NCBI GenBank assembly: GCA_029194535.1
Contig: JARFXR010000002.1
Coordinates: 1,054,001-1,118,000, forward strand
Reading direction: 5' to 3'
Length of the DNA stretch: 64,000 nt
DNA from: Nitrospira sp.
GTDB taxonomy: Bacteria; Nitrospirota; Nitrospiria; Nitrospirales; Nitrospiraceae
Shown here one piece after another: positions 56,231-64,000 of the stretch. A program made the position numbers and the translations under genes. A model generated the notes under the pieces. The model had not been told where the DNA came from, did not search any database, and saw nothing but the letters and a program-made list of their open reading frames with translations. The first letter of the stretch is position 1. Every line of letters begins with the position of its first letter.

Positions 56231-56602
56231 ATGAATCCGACGTTACAGCGGGCTGTTACGAGCTTCTACAATCTGGTGTACGAAGCCCAGACCTTCGCCA
56301 CTGCCATGGCCCGAATCGATACGGCCGAACAGGAGCATTACGCCGGGCGGATTGAGGGGCTCAACTGGGTACTGGATCGATGCCAAGAGCTGGAGGACAT
56401 GGACGCCAACCTGACTCCCTCGTCGTTGCAGCGGGTGCTTACCGAGGTGAAATCAGATCTTGATCACGAATTGTCGGTCCAGCGTCGCGAGAAGGGACGC
56501 CGGGCGGATGGTCGAGAGGAAGCCCTGAATTTTGTTGCCGATTACCTCTCCAGCCTGATCACGGCCACAGAGATCGAATCAGCCAAGACCCCAGCGGTAT
56601 AA
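56231..56602 (+). CDS. Hypothetical helical protein, 123 aa
   Basis: An unrecognised all-helical soluble protein with an AGGAG site before ATG 56231. Helices include VTSFYNLVYEAQTFATAMAR and EALNFVADYLSSLITATEIE, with a charged middle (RREKGRRADGREE). It has its own promoter. Size and composition suggest a small binding or regulatory protein, but nothing identifies a partner. Confidence 0.7.
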   Translation: MNPTLQRAVTSFYNLVYEAQTFATAMARIDTAEQEHYAGRIEGLNWVLDRCQELEDMDANLTPSSLQRVLTEVKSDLDHELSVQRREKGRRADGREEALNFVADYLSSLITATEIESAKTPAV

Positions 56603-56653
56603 TCCTCGCGTCAGCCTTGCTTCATCTAGAGCACCCGGCGCGCCGAAAACGCC

Positions 56654-56887
56654 ATGTTGCGCGAGTGGATCATCTTCGCTCTCTGTCTCGGAGTGGGCGG
56701 CCATATCGCACTCGGCGTGATGCTCCACGCCCCGGACCTCTGGCCCTGGAGTACGGCTGGGTTCTATGGCCTGCTCAGCGGGCTCTTGGTCTACGCGGTC
56801 GTCCAATGCGGGCGGCTTATCTGGAAGATGGCTCGTCGGGATTCCCAAGTTCGATCCAAGGAACGACCAGATCCCTTCTCGTGGTGA
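56654..56887 (+). CDS. Small membrane protein, 77 aa
   Basis: Two membrane helices (IIFALCLGVGGHIALGVML and AGFYGLLSGLLVYAVVQCGR) joined by HAPDLWPWS, with a basic C-terminal tail. This suggests a hairpin in the inner membrane with both ends in the cytoplasm. No family recognised. It starts 51 nt after the preceding gene. Confidence 0.6.
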   Translation: MLREWIIFALCLGVGGHIALGVMLHAPDLWPWSTAGFYGLLSGLLVYAVVQCGRLIWKMARRDSQVRSKERPDPFSW

Positions 56888-56947
56888 CGGCCGTCAGCAG
56901 AGCCCTGAAGTTGACCCGCTCGGGACGACCGATTTACAATCCTGTTC

Positions 56948-57205
56948 ATGTCTATACCACCCCGACGCCCCGGTCGTCCCGTCATCCCCGGAAGGTCGCT
57001 CCAGCCGAACCAACCGCTACGACCCGGGGCGTCTGAGCAACCCGAGCAGTTCCGATCCCTGAATGCGTCGCTGCTCTACTGCCCCCGTTGCCGTGTGGCC
57101 ACACCGACACGCGAGCGACTGCTCCTGGTGTTGCCGACGGGGGATCTTTACGAGTATTTGTGCCAGCAGTGCGGAACGTCCACCGGATCGAAGACTGCAT
57201 CGTAA
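56948..57205 (+). CDS. Small zinc-ribbon protein, 85 aa
   Basis: A proline-rich N-terminus of ~40 residues is followed by a zinc-ribbon: CPRC (near residue 45) and CQQCG (near 74), with two beta-strand-like segments between. The four cysteines should bind one zinc ion. Function unknown. It is convergent with the Trm112-like gene. Confidence 0.65.
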   Translation: MSIPPRRPGRPVIPGRSLQPNQPLRPGASEQPEQFRSLNASLLYCPRCRVATPTRERLLLVLPTGDLYEYLCQQCGTSTGSKTAS

Positions 57206-57256
57206 GCCAGGTCGTGCAAGGGCCGTAAGGTTCGCCGTGGTGGAGAAGAACCGGAT

Positions 57257-57547
57257 CTAGGCGAAGTCGTCGAGCGGGATCGCTTCTTCGATCAGCATGA
57301 CGGGGATGTCTTCGCGAATCGGGTAGAGGAGCTTTCGGTCGGCCCGGACCAGCCCTCCATCCAGCGGTTCCGTCACAGGTTTCTTCCCCTTGTTCTTCAC
57401 GGTTCCCCGACCCACCGCCTCGTTGATCCTGTCGATCAAGACTTGATCGGCCAAACTCACATCGAGCTTGGTTTCCGGACAGCAGAGAATCGACAACAGC
57501 TCTTTATCGAGGTGCGCGGAGCGTCGGTTCCCTCCATCTTCCGTCAT
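57257..57547 (-). CDS. Trm112-like protein (YcaR/UPF0434 family)
   Basis: A 96-residue protein. LLSILCCPETKLDVSL and RKLLYPIREDIPVMLIEEAI are the first and last motifs of the family. The second cysteine pair usually found in the zinc-binding form is missing and the middle is longer (AVGRGTVKNKGKKPVTEPLD). Trm112 proteins activate methyltransferases. The bacterial relatives are of uncertain role. Confidence 0.8.
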   Translation of the reverse strand: MTEDGGNRRSAHLDKELLSILCCPETKLDVSLADQVLIDRINEAVGRGTVKNKGKKPVTEPLDGGLVRADRKLLYPIREDIPVMLIEEAIPLDDFA

Positions 57548-57681
57548 ACGTCACTCCTGCAACGGGTGCGGTCACGATCAATCGGTCGATAGAATAGGGT
57601 ACTGCTCCCCTAAGTGCAAGTCTCATACATCGCTCCATTCCATAGACGTTTCTGTTACACTACGACGAACACGGAGACTTC

Positions 57682-58296
57682 ATGAACACCTGGTGGCGGT
57701 ATTCCCTCGCCGGCCTGTTGATCCTGGTGCCGGCTTGGATCACGTTCTTGATCCTTTCTGCCCTCATCTCGACCGTCAATCAGATAATCGGGGAGCTGAT
57801 GCAAAATATCGGCCTTTCCGAGACACCGCTGATGGGCCTGGCGCTGTTCTGCCTCCTGGTGCTCTTGACCGGCGCCTTGGCCACGCGGATGTTGGGCCGA
57901 CAGGTCTTGACCAGGGCGGAACGGTGGATTGAAAGCCTCCCGCTCATCCGCAGCATTTACCTGACGCTCAAGGGCATGACGGATCTCTTTCAGTTCCGCT
58001 CCCGATTTGGTCGCAGTACGGTCGTGGCCTTTCCGTTTCCCCGCGACGGCTTATGGGCGCTGGGTTTCGTGATGGGAGTGGCACCGGCTGCGGTTCAGGT
58101 GGACCCCGCGGTCACCCTGACGACGATCTTCGTTCCGACTGCCATTCACCCCTTCACCGGTTACCTGGCCTTTATCCCAGAGAACAAGTTGCATCACCTC
58201 AATCTCTTGCCGGAAGAAGCCATGAAGATGGAGTTCTCCGCGGGCTTTTACAAGCCGACGACCGGCTGGTTGAGCGTCCCGAGATCCTCGACATGA
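57682..58296 (+). CDS. DUF502 membrane protein
   Basis: A 204-residue protein of the DUF502 family. Two membrane helices lie at residues ~7-28 (LAGLLILVPAWITFLILSAL) and ~52-72 (LMGLALFCLLVLLTGALAT). The conserved IRSIYLTLKGMTDLF and VAFPFPRDGLWALGFVMG follow. Members are thought to be membrane proteins with no known activity. Its stop overlaps the next start (ATGA). Confidence 0.88.
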   Translation: MNTWWRYSLAGLLILVPAWITFLILSALISTVNQIIGELMQNIGLSETPLMGLALFCLLVLLTGALATRMLGRQVLTRAERWIESLPLIRSIYLTLKGMTDLFQFRSRFGRSTVVAFPFPRDGLWALGFVMGVAPAAVQVDPAVTLTTIFVPTAIHPFTGYLAFIPENKLHHLNLLPEEAMKMEFSAGFYKPTTGWLSVPRSST

Positions 58297-58808
58297 CGCC
58301 CAGGCATGCATCGCACCAATTCATCATCAGGCGAGGGCGTGAGTCCGATGTCTCGTCCATCATCGGGTTCAGCGCCGCCCTGGCGCTCGAAACCGAAGGC
58401 CGCGAGCTGGATCCGGCCCGTCTCCGTCACGGCACGCAGGCGTTGCTTGGCTTACCGACCTACGGATTCTTCATGGTCGCCGAAATCTCCCATCCCGACC
58501 GACGCTTGGTCGGTCAATTGATGATCACCTACGAATGGAGCGACTGGCGGAACGGAGTGTTTTGGTGGATTCAGAGCGTCTATGTGGATCCAGCCTGGAG
58601 ACGACAAGGCGTCTTCAGGCGGCTGCACGACACCGTCATGCGGGAAGCCACGTCTGACCCGGGCGTGTGCGGCATTCGACTGTATGTGGAAAAAGCCAAT
58701 CACGCCGCCAAGCGCGTGTACGGCCGTGTGGGTTTGGCCTCGTCGGGATACGAGGTGTACGAAACGGACTTCACATGGCCGAAGCACAGTAATCTCCATC
58801 CACGGTAA
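58293..58808 (+). CDS. GNAT family N-acetyltransferase
   Basis: A 171-residue GNAT enzyme. SVYVDPAWRRQGVFRRLHDT (residues ~88-107) contains the acetyl-CoA loop RRQGVF and GIRLYVEKANHAAKRVYGRVG is the C-terminal motif. ATG 58293 gives a 4-nt overlap with DUF502, which settles the start against a longer frame. Substrate unknown. Confidence 0.85.
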   Translation: MTPRHASHQFIIRRGRESDVSSIIGFSAALALETEGRELDPARLRHGTQALLGLPTYGFFMVAEISHPDRRLVGQLMITYEWSDWRNGVFWWIQSVYVDPAWRRQGVFRRLHDTVMREATSDPGVCGIRLYVEKANHAAKRVYGRVGLASSGYEVYETDFTWPKHSNLHPR

Positions 58809-58840
58809 GGATGGAGACGGCACGCTCACAAGGAGGTGGT

Positions 58841-59221
58841 ATGACCGTGTTGCGGAACCTCGGTGTGCTCCTGCTTCTCGCCGTGAGCGCCTGCGCCTTC
58901 AACCGAGGGACGTTGGGCGACGACATCAAACCGGACGTCGTCAACAGCATCAAGAAATCCACCACCACAAAAACGGAAGTCCTCGCCCTGCTGGGCGCCC
59001 CGGATCGGATCCTTCAGGTCAACGGCCGCGACGTGTTTCAGTACTACCGCTACGATGCGAAAGCCGGCAGCTTGCTCCTCATCATCCTGAATTTTTCTCG
59101 CCTTTCCGTCAAGAGTGACGATTTGTTCATCCTGCTCAACCGCGAGGGTCTCGTCGAGGACGTGATCTCGTCCCGACGAACGGAGGCCTTGGAATTCCGT
59201 TTCTGGCCCTTCGGCGACTAG
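58841..59221 (+). CDS. Lipoprotein with BamE/SmpA-like fold
   Basis: A 126-residue lipoprotein with an excellent AAGGAGG site before ATG 58841. The signal ends in AVSAC (Cys ~18). The segment SIKKSTTTKTEVLALLGAPD is the helix and turn typical of SmpA/OmlA (BamE-like) domains, followed by VFQYYRYDAKAGSL. BamE helps outer-membrane protein assembly, but many proteins with this fold have other jobs. A second, similar lipoprotein follows after 9 nt. Confidence 0.75.
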   Translation: MTVLRNLGVLLLLAVSACAFNRGTLGDDIKPDVVNSIKKSTTTKTEVLALLGAPDRILQVNGRDVFQYYRYDAKAGSLLLIILNFSRLSVKSDDLFILLNREGLVEDVISSRRTEALEFRFWPFGD

Positions 59222-59230
59222 GCGATCACG

Positions 59231-59653
59231 ATGCCGCGACCTCGGAGCCAACTCCTCGTGCTGCCGATCGTGGCGCTGGCGCTCGCCATGGGGGCCTGCA
59301 ATGTCGTCCGCATCACGTTGAATACACCGATCACGCTGAACGACGTGACGTTCATCGAGCCGGGTCGCACCAACCTATCCGATGTGATCGCGAAACTCGG
59401 AGCTCCGGATTCCATGACGGACTCCGACAACGGCATCGTCGTGACCTATCGGTTTCTGGACGTGCGCTACTCACGAGTCAATTTCGGTTGGCTGGCCAAG
59501 CCCTGGTCGCCGGTCGATCCGGACCTGATTTTTTCCCGCCTCGGGTTGGGCGTGGATGCCTTCCAGGTGCTCTGCGACTCCAATTTGGTCGTCCAACACC
59601 GAAGTTTCCTTCGACACTTCGCCGGCCCGCAATTTACGCCGTATCCTTTCTAA
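59231..59653 (+). CDS. Lipoprotein with BamE/SmpA-like fold
   Basis: A 140-residue lipoprotein; the signal peptide ends in AMGAC (Cys ~23). FIEPGRTNLSDVIAKLGAPD has the same helix-turn as the upstream lipoprotein, followed by VTYRFLDVRYSRVNFGW. The two probably arose by duplication and are co-transcribed, 9 nt apart. Exact role unknown. Confidence 0.7.
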   Translation: MPRPRSQLLVLPIVALALAMGACNVVRITLNTPITLNDVTFIEPGRTNLSDVIAKLGAPDSMTDSDNGIVVTYRFLDVRYSRVNFGWLAKPWSPVDPDLIFSRLGLGVDAFQVLCDSNLVVQHRSFLRHFAGPQFTPYPF

Positions 59654-59683
59654 CACATCCTTCACACTTTCATAGCCTTCGCA

Positions 59684-59712
59684 TTGCCGGTCCATGCAGG
59701 TCCAGCTATAAT
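59684..59712 (+). promoter_or_regulatory. Promoter of the LOG-family gene
   Basis: TTGCCG (59684-59689), a 17-nt spacer and consensus TATAAT (59707-59712) lie immediately before ATG 59722. The expected start of transcription is within a few bases of the start codon. Confidence 0.7.
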
Positions 59713-59721
59713 CCCCCGCGT

Positions 59722-60543
59722 ATGGACCGTCTTCCAACGAGTTCCTCCTACATTCCTGCCGATCGCGATCTTGAATTTCTGCAGCGGGACGACCTGCGCG
59801 CCGTGCGCGTAGGCCTGGAATTACTGAAACCCGAATTGGTCCAGCGCGAGCATGGCATTCAGTCGACCATCGTAGTCTTCGGCAGCGCAAGGGTGTCGGA
59901 TCCGGTCACCGCCGGTCAGGCGCTTCGCATGGCGGAGGAAGACTCCGCACGGTTTCCGGATGATCGGATCAGGCGCCGGCGGCTGGAGATCGCCCGACGC
60001 CAATTGACCCTCTCCAAGTATTACGATGTCGCGCGCGAATTCGGCCGCCTCGTCTCTTCGACCTGTCAGGTCAACGGCCGCTGCGACTATGTGATCATCA
60101 CCGGGGGCGGGCCGGGCATCATGGAAGCAGCCAATCGCGGAGCCTCGGACGTCGGAGCCAAATCGATCGGGTTGAACATCACCCTGCCGCACGAACAATA
60201 CCCGAATGCCTACATCACGCCGGACCTCAGTTTTCAGTTTCGCTACTTTGCCATGCGAAAGATGCATTTCCTCATCCGAGCCAAGGCGCTGGTTGCCTTG
60301 CCGGGGGGATTCGGCACGCTCGACGAACTCTTCGAAGCTCTGACGTTGCTCCAAACCGGGAAGACCCGGCACCTTATCATTGTGCTCATCGGACGCGACT
60401 TCTGGGATCGCCTGATCGACTGGTCATGGCTTGTCGATAACGGCTTGATCGCTTCAGAGGATCTTCACCTCTTTCAGTATGCCGAAACGGCTCAGGAGGC
60501 CTGGGATCTTATTGCGCGCGACAACGGAGTGACGGGTTCGTGA
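59722..60543 (+). CDS. LOG family protein (TIGR00730 type)
   Basis: A 273-residue Rossmann-fold protein. The phosphate-binding motif ITGGGPGIMEAANRGA (middle) and PGGFGTLDELFE (194-205, with the catalytic Glu in GTLDE) are those of LOG proteins, which cleave cytokinin-type or purine nucleotides to release ribose-5-phosphate. ATG 59722 is chosen; the longer frame overlaps the upstream lipoprotein and runs through the promoter. With almost no 5' leader it may be translated from a leaderless mRNA. Bacterial members probably act on damaged or signalling nucleotides. Confidence 0.85.
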   Translation: MDRLPTSSSYIPADRDLEFLQRDDLRAVRVGLELLKPELVQREHGIQSTIVVFGSARVSDPVTAGQALRMAEEDSARFPDDRIRRRRLEIARRQLTLSKYYDVAREFGRLVSSTCQVNGRCDYVIITGGGPGIMEAANRGASDVGAKSIGLNITLPHEQYPNAYITPDLSFQFRYFAMRKMHFLIRAKALVALPGGFGTLDELFEALTLLQTGKTRHLIIVLIGRDFWDRLIDWSWLVDNGLIASEDLHLFQYAETAQEAWDLIARDNGVTGS

Positions 60544-60598
60544 AAGGTCCGTTTTCAATCATGGCGCGGCACAAGGGAACGGGCCGCGGAATCCATCG

Positions 60599-61822
60599 AT
60601 GATCCAAGAATTTCGCGTCTCCGTCGCTCTTGTCTGCCTCGCCCTGTCCGTTGCCGCCGCCGGTTGCGGCTCCGTCTTTGCCGCGGAATCTCAGGAACCC
60701 AGACACCGTGCCAGAGAAATCGGCATCGCGATCGGTTCTTATGAGCCGGGCCCGCTCAACGCCATCACGGACGTGAGCGGGGTCAAGGTCGGGCACCGGA
60801 CGCTGATCACGGGCAGCGGCCCGTTGAAGCCGGGATTCGGGCCGGTACGCACCGGCGTCACCGTCATTATTCCGCGCGAAGACATCTGGCATCGGAAAGT
60901 ACCGGCGGGCTTCTTCGTCCTGAACGGCACCGGAGAGACGACCGGCTTAGCCTGGATCGCCGAGTCCGGATTTCTGGAATACCCGATCGCCCTTACTAAT
61001 ACGCTGAACGTTCCGCGAGTCGCCGACGGCGTCATGAGTTGGATGATCCGGCACTATCCTGAAATCGGGATTACAGACGATACGCTCACCCCGGTCGTGG
61101 CGGAATGCGACGATGGCCGCCTGAACGACATCCAGGGCCGTCATGTCTCGGAAGCGGATGTAGCCCTGGCCCTGGACGGCGCCTCGACCGGTTCGGTGAT
61201 GGAAGGAACCGTCGGAGCCGGGACCGGTATGATTTCCTATGGATTCAAAGGCGGGATCGGAACGTCTTCTCGACGGCTGACGGCGGAAGAGGGCGGTTAC
61301 ACCGTCGGGGTCTTGGTCAACGCCAACCACGGGCGGCGGCAGGAACTGATCGTCGATGGAGTGCCGGTCGGTCGATTCTATGACGTCGCCCAACCGACGT
61401 CGGAGGCGCCTCGCATACCGGTCGCGGAGGCCGCGACACCTGGAGCCGGAGAAGGCTCGATCATCACCGTCATCGCGACCGACGCACCACTGGACAGCCG
61501 CCAGTTGACGCGTCTGGCCAAGCGGGCCGCGCTCGGACTCGCCCGGACCGGTGCGACAGCCCGGCACGGCAGTGGAGATTTTATGCTGGCCTTCTCCTCC
61601 GCCGGAGTCATTCCCCATTACCCGAAGGAGCGCACCTACCAGCTGACTCACTTGGCGGATACGCATCTCAACCCGCTGATTACGGCAACGATTGAAGCCA
61701 CGGAAGAAGCGGTTCTCAATGCGTTGACGACCGCCACTACGGTCGTCGGCCGTGACGATCGCCGAAGCGATGCGATTTCGCTCACCCGGCTGCGCGCGCT
61801 GCTGCAAGGACGCGCGCCGTAG
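60599..61822 (+). CDS. P1 family (DmpA/S58) peptidase, exported
   Basis: A 407-residue N-terminal-nucleophile enzyme related to L-aminopeptidase DmpA and beta-peptidyl aminopeptidases. An export signal ends near AVAAAGC-like residues (ALSVAAAGCGSVFAAE); a lipoprotein Cys is possible. The domain runs from ITDVSGVKVGHRTLI to the end. GAGEGSIITVIATDAP holds the self-cleavage site before Ser287, the nucleophile. It cuts peptides from the N-terminus in the periplasm. It lies 55 nt after the LOG gene. Confidence 0.85.
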   Translation: MIQEFRVSVALVCLALSVAAAGCGSVFAAESQEPRHRAREIGIAIGSYEPGPLNAITDVSGVKVGHRTLITGSGPLKPGFGPVRTGVTVIIPREDIWHRKVPAGFFVLNGTGETTGLAWIAESGFLEYPIALTNTLNVPRVADGVMSWMIRHYPEIGITDDTLTPVVAECDDGRLNDIQGRHVSEADVALALDGASTGSVMEGTVGAGTGMISYGFKGGIGTSSRRLTAEEGGYTVGVLVNANHGRRQELIVDGVPVGRFYDVAQPTSEAPRIPVAEAATPGAGEGSIITVIATDAPLDSRQLTRLAKRAALGLARTGATARHGSGDFMLAFSSAGVIPHYPKERTYQLTHLADTHLNPLITATIEATEEAVLNALTTATTVVGRDDRRSDAISLTRLRALLQGRAP

Positions 61823-61903
61823 CGTCGTGTCCGGTCGCCCTGACTTGCAATTTCCTCGTCGGCCTCGCTATTCTCACGCCGCGCCTTGCGTTCGGAGGTT
61901 CGG

Positions 61904-62131
61904 ATGAACGAATATCAGATCGGCGGCGGGTTGCGCTTGCTGACTGCGGTGGAGAAAACCGGCGCCTTCGGTGAATTCCTCAAAACCCGCATGGTGCGTG
62001 CACTGGAAACCGAAGATCCGACTGAATTGCATTATCTTCTCGCCCAACTCGACGATTACTATCACTACATGTGGCGGTACTATAAGAAATTGGCCAAGGA
62101 CCGCGCCGAGCGCATGAATCCCGGCGTATAG
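61904..62131 (+). CDS. Hypothetical protein, 75 aa
   Basis: An unrecognised small soluble protein, with a GGAGG site before ATG 61904. The C-terminal half is rich in Tyr and His (DDYYHYMWRYYKKLAKDRAE), mostly helical. It precedes the FIST gene by 22 nt and may be co-transcribed with it. Confidence 0.6.
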   Translation: MNEYQIGGGLRLLTAVEKTGAFGEFLKTRMVRALETEDPTELHYLLAQLDDYYHYMWRYYKKLAKDRAERMNPGV

Positions 62132-62153
62132 CCCCACCGCCGAGCGGTCGTGC

Positions 62154-63377
62154 ATGATCATGAACTACGTAACACAGACCGGAGCTTCCACCGCCCTTCG
62201 CTTCGCCGTCGCCCTCTCCAGGAAAACGGATACCGAAGCGGCGTTGCGCGACCTGGCAGATGTGGTCCGAGATCACATCGGACAGGCTCCGGTCGATCTG
62301 GCGTTCGTCTTTTTCTCGCCGCACCATGCAGCCAACGCCGAGTTGATCGCTCCCATGATTCGCGAGGAATTGCGGGTTCACACCTGCCTCGGCTGTTCCG
62401 GTGAGGGCGTCATCGCCGGCGCCGAAGAGCTGGAGACGGCGGCGGCGTTGACCCTGTGGGTCGCGCGCTTGCCCCACGTCTCGGTCAAGCCCTTGCGTCT
62501 GTCGTTTTCACAGGCACAGGATCAGATTCAAATGCCGGGATGGCCGGAGCCGACAGCCGGTGAATCCACCTTCATTCTCCTGGCCGATCCCTTCACCACA
62601 CCGCTGACCGACGTGCTCACCGTGCTGCACGAGCGGTACCCGGGAGGCAAGGCCGTCGGAGGTCTCGTCGGAGGCGGCCATGGACGAGGCGAGAACCGCC
62701 TGATCAGAAACGACGAACTGTTTGACGGCGGCCTCGTGGGAGTCCAGCTGTCCGGTCCCCTGTCGGTCCGAACGATCATCTCCCAAGGGTGTAGACCGAT
62801 CGGCGATCGGTTCGTCGTGACCAAATCTGAGCAAAATCTGGTGTATGAACTCGGCGGCCGACCCGCCCTCACACGCCTTCAAGACGTGTTCGAATCATTG
62901 CAAGGTTCCCAGCGCCGCGATGCGCATCAGGCCCTTCACATCGGCATCGTCATCGACGAACATCGCGATCGATTCGAGCAGGGCGATTTCCTCGTTCGGA
63001 ATCTTGTCGGGGCCGACCAACGGTCTGGCGCGATCGCCATTGGCGACACAGTTCAAGAAGGACAGACGGTGCAGTTCCACATACGAGACGCGAAGTCCGC
63101 CAGCGACGATCTTCATTTCCTCCTGGCCGCGGATCGACAGAAGCATCAGCGTCCTCCGCTCGGCAGCCTCTTGTTCAGCTGCTGCGGACGCGGGGAAGGC
63201 CTCTTCGGACGGCCGAATCATGACACCACTGTGGTGCAGGAACGTCTGGGCCAAATTCCTTTGGCGGGATTTTTCGCCCAGGGTGAGATCGGTCCAGTGG
63301 GTGGGCGGAATTTTCTGCACGGCTATACGGCCAGTCTGGCCCTCTTCGCGGAGCCCGAGTCATCCGAACGGGCGTGA
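62154..63377 (+). CDS. FIST domain protein
   Basis: A 407-residue protein with FIST_N (residues ~30-220: AFVFFSPHHAANAELIAPMI, CLGCSGEGVIAGA) and FIST_C (residues ~230-400: GIVIDEHRDRFEQGDFLVRN, LLFSCCGRGEGLFG) domains. FIST domains are predicted sensors of small ligands such as amino acids and are often joined or linked to signalling proteins. None of those is in the window. Its stop is 53 nt before the FKBP start. ATG at 62154 or at the third codon may be used. Confidence 0.88.
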   Translation: MIMNYVTQTGASTALRFAVALSRKTDTEAALRDLADVVRDHIGQAPVDLAFVFFSPHHAANAELIAPMIREELRVHTCLGCSGEGVIAGAEELETAAALTLWVARLPHVSVKPLRLSFSQAQDQIQMPGWPEPTAGESTFILLADPFTTPLTDVLTVLHERYPGGKAVGGLVGGGHGRGENRLIRNDELFDGGLVGVQLSGPLSVRTIISQGCRPIGDRFVVTKSEQNLVYELGGRPALTRLQDVFESLQGSQRRDAHQALHIGIVIDEHRDRFEQGDFLVRNLVGADQRSGAIAIGDTVQEGQTVQFHIRDAKSASDDLHFLLAADRQKHQRPPLGSLLFSCCGRGEGLFGRPNHDTTVVQERLGQIPLAGFFAQGEIGPVGGRNFLHGYTASLALFAEPESSERA

Positions 63378-63430
63378 CGGGCCGACCGGAGCCGCCACAC
63401 CGCTTATTTCACGACACAAAGGAGTCGACC

Positions 63431-63796
63431 ATGGAGCATGCGACCCCCGACGGCAAGGAAGTGACCACGTCTTCAGGTCTGCAATATCTCGATGTCGTAA
63501 CGGGAACCGGCGCCTCCGCGAAGGCGGGGCAAACCGCCGTCGTGCACTACACTGGCTGGTTGCAGAGCGGAACCAAGTTCGACAGTTCGGTGGACAGAGG
63601 TCAGCCGTTTTCCTTTCCCCTCGGCGCCGGGCGGGTCATCAAGGGATGGGACGAAGGGGTGCAGGGAATGAAAATCGGTGGCAAGCGTCGCCTGACCATT
63701 CCGTCCAACCTTGGATACGGCGCCAGAGGCGCGGGGGGCGTCATCCCTCCGCACGCGACGTTGATATTCGAAGTCGAACTCCTGGGATTGAACTGA
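63431..63796 (+). CDS. FKBP-type peptidyl-prolyl isomerase
   Basis: A 121-residue single-domain FKBP. VVHYTGWLQSGTKFDSSVDR, GRVIKGWDEGVQGMKIGGKR and YGARGAGGVIPPHATLIFEV carry the binding-pocket residues. ATG 63431 follows AAAGGAG. No signal peptide is present, so it is cytoplasmic and probably helps folding. A gcvT gene follows on the same strand. Confidence 0.94.
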   Translation: MEHATPDGKEVTTSSGLQYLDVVTGTGASAKAGQTAVVHYTGWLQSGTKFDSSVDRGQPFSFPLGAGRVIKGWDEGVQGMKIGGKRRLTIPSNLGYGARGAGGVIPPHATLIFEVELLGLN

Positions 63797-63844
63797 CACC
63801 ACCGTGGACGATCTCGGACGCGGTCACTGATCCCTCCTTTCACC

Positions 63845-64000
63845 ATGATGAACCGTACCCCGCTCTACGAGACGCATCGCGCAGCCGGCGCCAAGCTCGT
63901 CGATTTCGCCGGGTGGGACATGCCGATCCAGTACGGCAGCGTCGTCGAGGAGTATCAGACCGTACGGGCCAACGCCGGGCTCTTCGACGTCAGCCATATG
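63845..64000 (+). CDS. gcvT: Aminomethyltransferase GcvT, 5' part
   Basis: The first 52 codons of the T-protein of the glycine cleavage system, cut by the window edge. [20 protein letters not shown] and [20 protein letters not shown] are the typical N-terminus, ending in GLFDVSHM. A second ATG (63848) could be the start. No glycine riboswitch is visible in the 48-nt gap before it. Confidence 0.92.
   Translation, partial: MMNRTPLYETHRAAGAKLVDFAGWDMPIQYGSVVEEYQTVRANAGLFDVSHM

Noticed and set aside
63797-63844. Glycine riboswitch before gcvT
   Set aside because: The gap is only 48 nt, too short for the aptamer, and lacks its conserved elements.

Overview
The window reads as a piece of a chromosome from a Nitrospira-like bacterium (phylum Nitrospirota). 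This is an inference from the high GC of the housekeeping part, the gene order rpmH-rnpA-yidD-yidC-mnmE-mnmG-rsmG-parA-parB-bactofilins-mnmA-atpHAGDC, the Anbu proteasome-like gene, and intergenic palindromic repeats of a style I associate with that group. No rRNA or marker gene in the window proves it.

Bases 1-11000 are an accessory block. Seven genes on the minus strand run in one direction and most overlap or nearly touch. In order of transcription they are a phospholipase D-SNF2 helicase fusion, an Eco57I-type adenine methylase, an AAA ATPase, a TOPRIM-like DUF4276 protein, a DarG-like macro-domain protein, a DprA-like SLOG protein and a DUF3800 protein cut by the window edge. The first four are joined by 4-nt start/stop overlaps. 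I read this as a multi-gene anti-phage or anti-plasmid system and it is the most interesting part of the window. A 156-bp MITE-like element and a cluster of short inverted repeats separate it from the core genome.

Bases 11511-17317 hold a transglutaminase/DUF2126 protein with the Anbu peptidase, a methyltransferase and an acetyltransferase. Bases 17481-33313 are one long minus-strand housekeeping region: F1 ATP synthase (delta, alpha, gamma, beta, epsilon, with no F0 genes), mnmA, two bactofilins, parB, parA, rsmG, mnmG, mnmE, yidC, yidD, rnpA and rpmH. Two perfect parS palindromes flank rsmG, and a consensus sigma70 promoter precedes rpmH.

Bases 33743-42366 on the plus strand carry envelope genes (a coiled-coil lipoprotein, two L,D-transpeptidases and a degenerate relative) followed by pgl, glk, rpiA and an M1 aminopeptidase. 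Bases 42526-50535 hold an FtsX-type ABC exporter pair, an SGNH esterase, a small membrane protein, a SWIM zinc-finger protein, a ChaN-type lipoprotein and an unrecognised 438-residue protein. Bases 50694-55075 are a MoxR-DUF58-transglutaminase operon.

The last part holds tRNA-Gly(GCC), a second MITE-like element, several small proteins of unknown function, DUF502, two lipoproteins, a LOG-family protein, a P1-family peptidase, a FIST sensor protein, an FKBP isomerase and the start of gcvT. Many coding starts were placed inside longer open frames from Shine-Dalgarno sites, family N-termini or gene overlaps; these choices are stated entry by entry.
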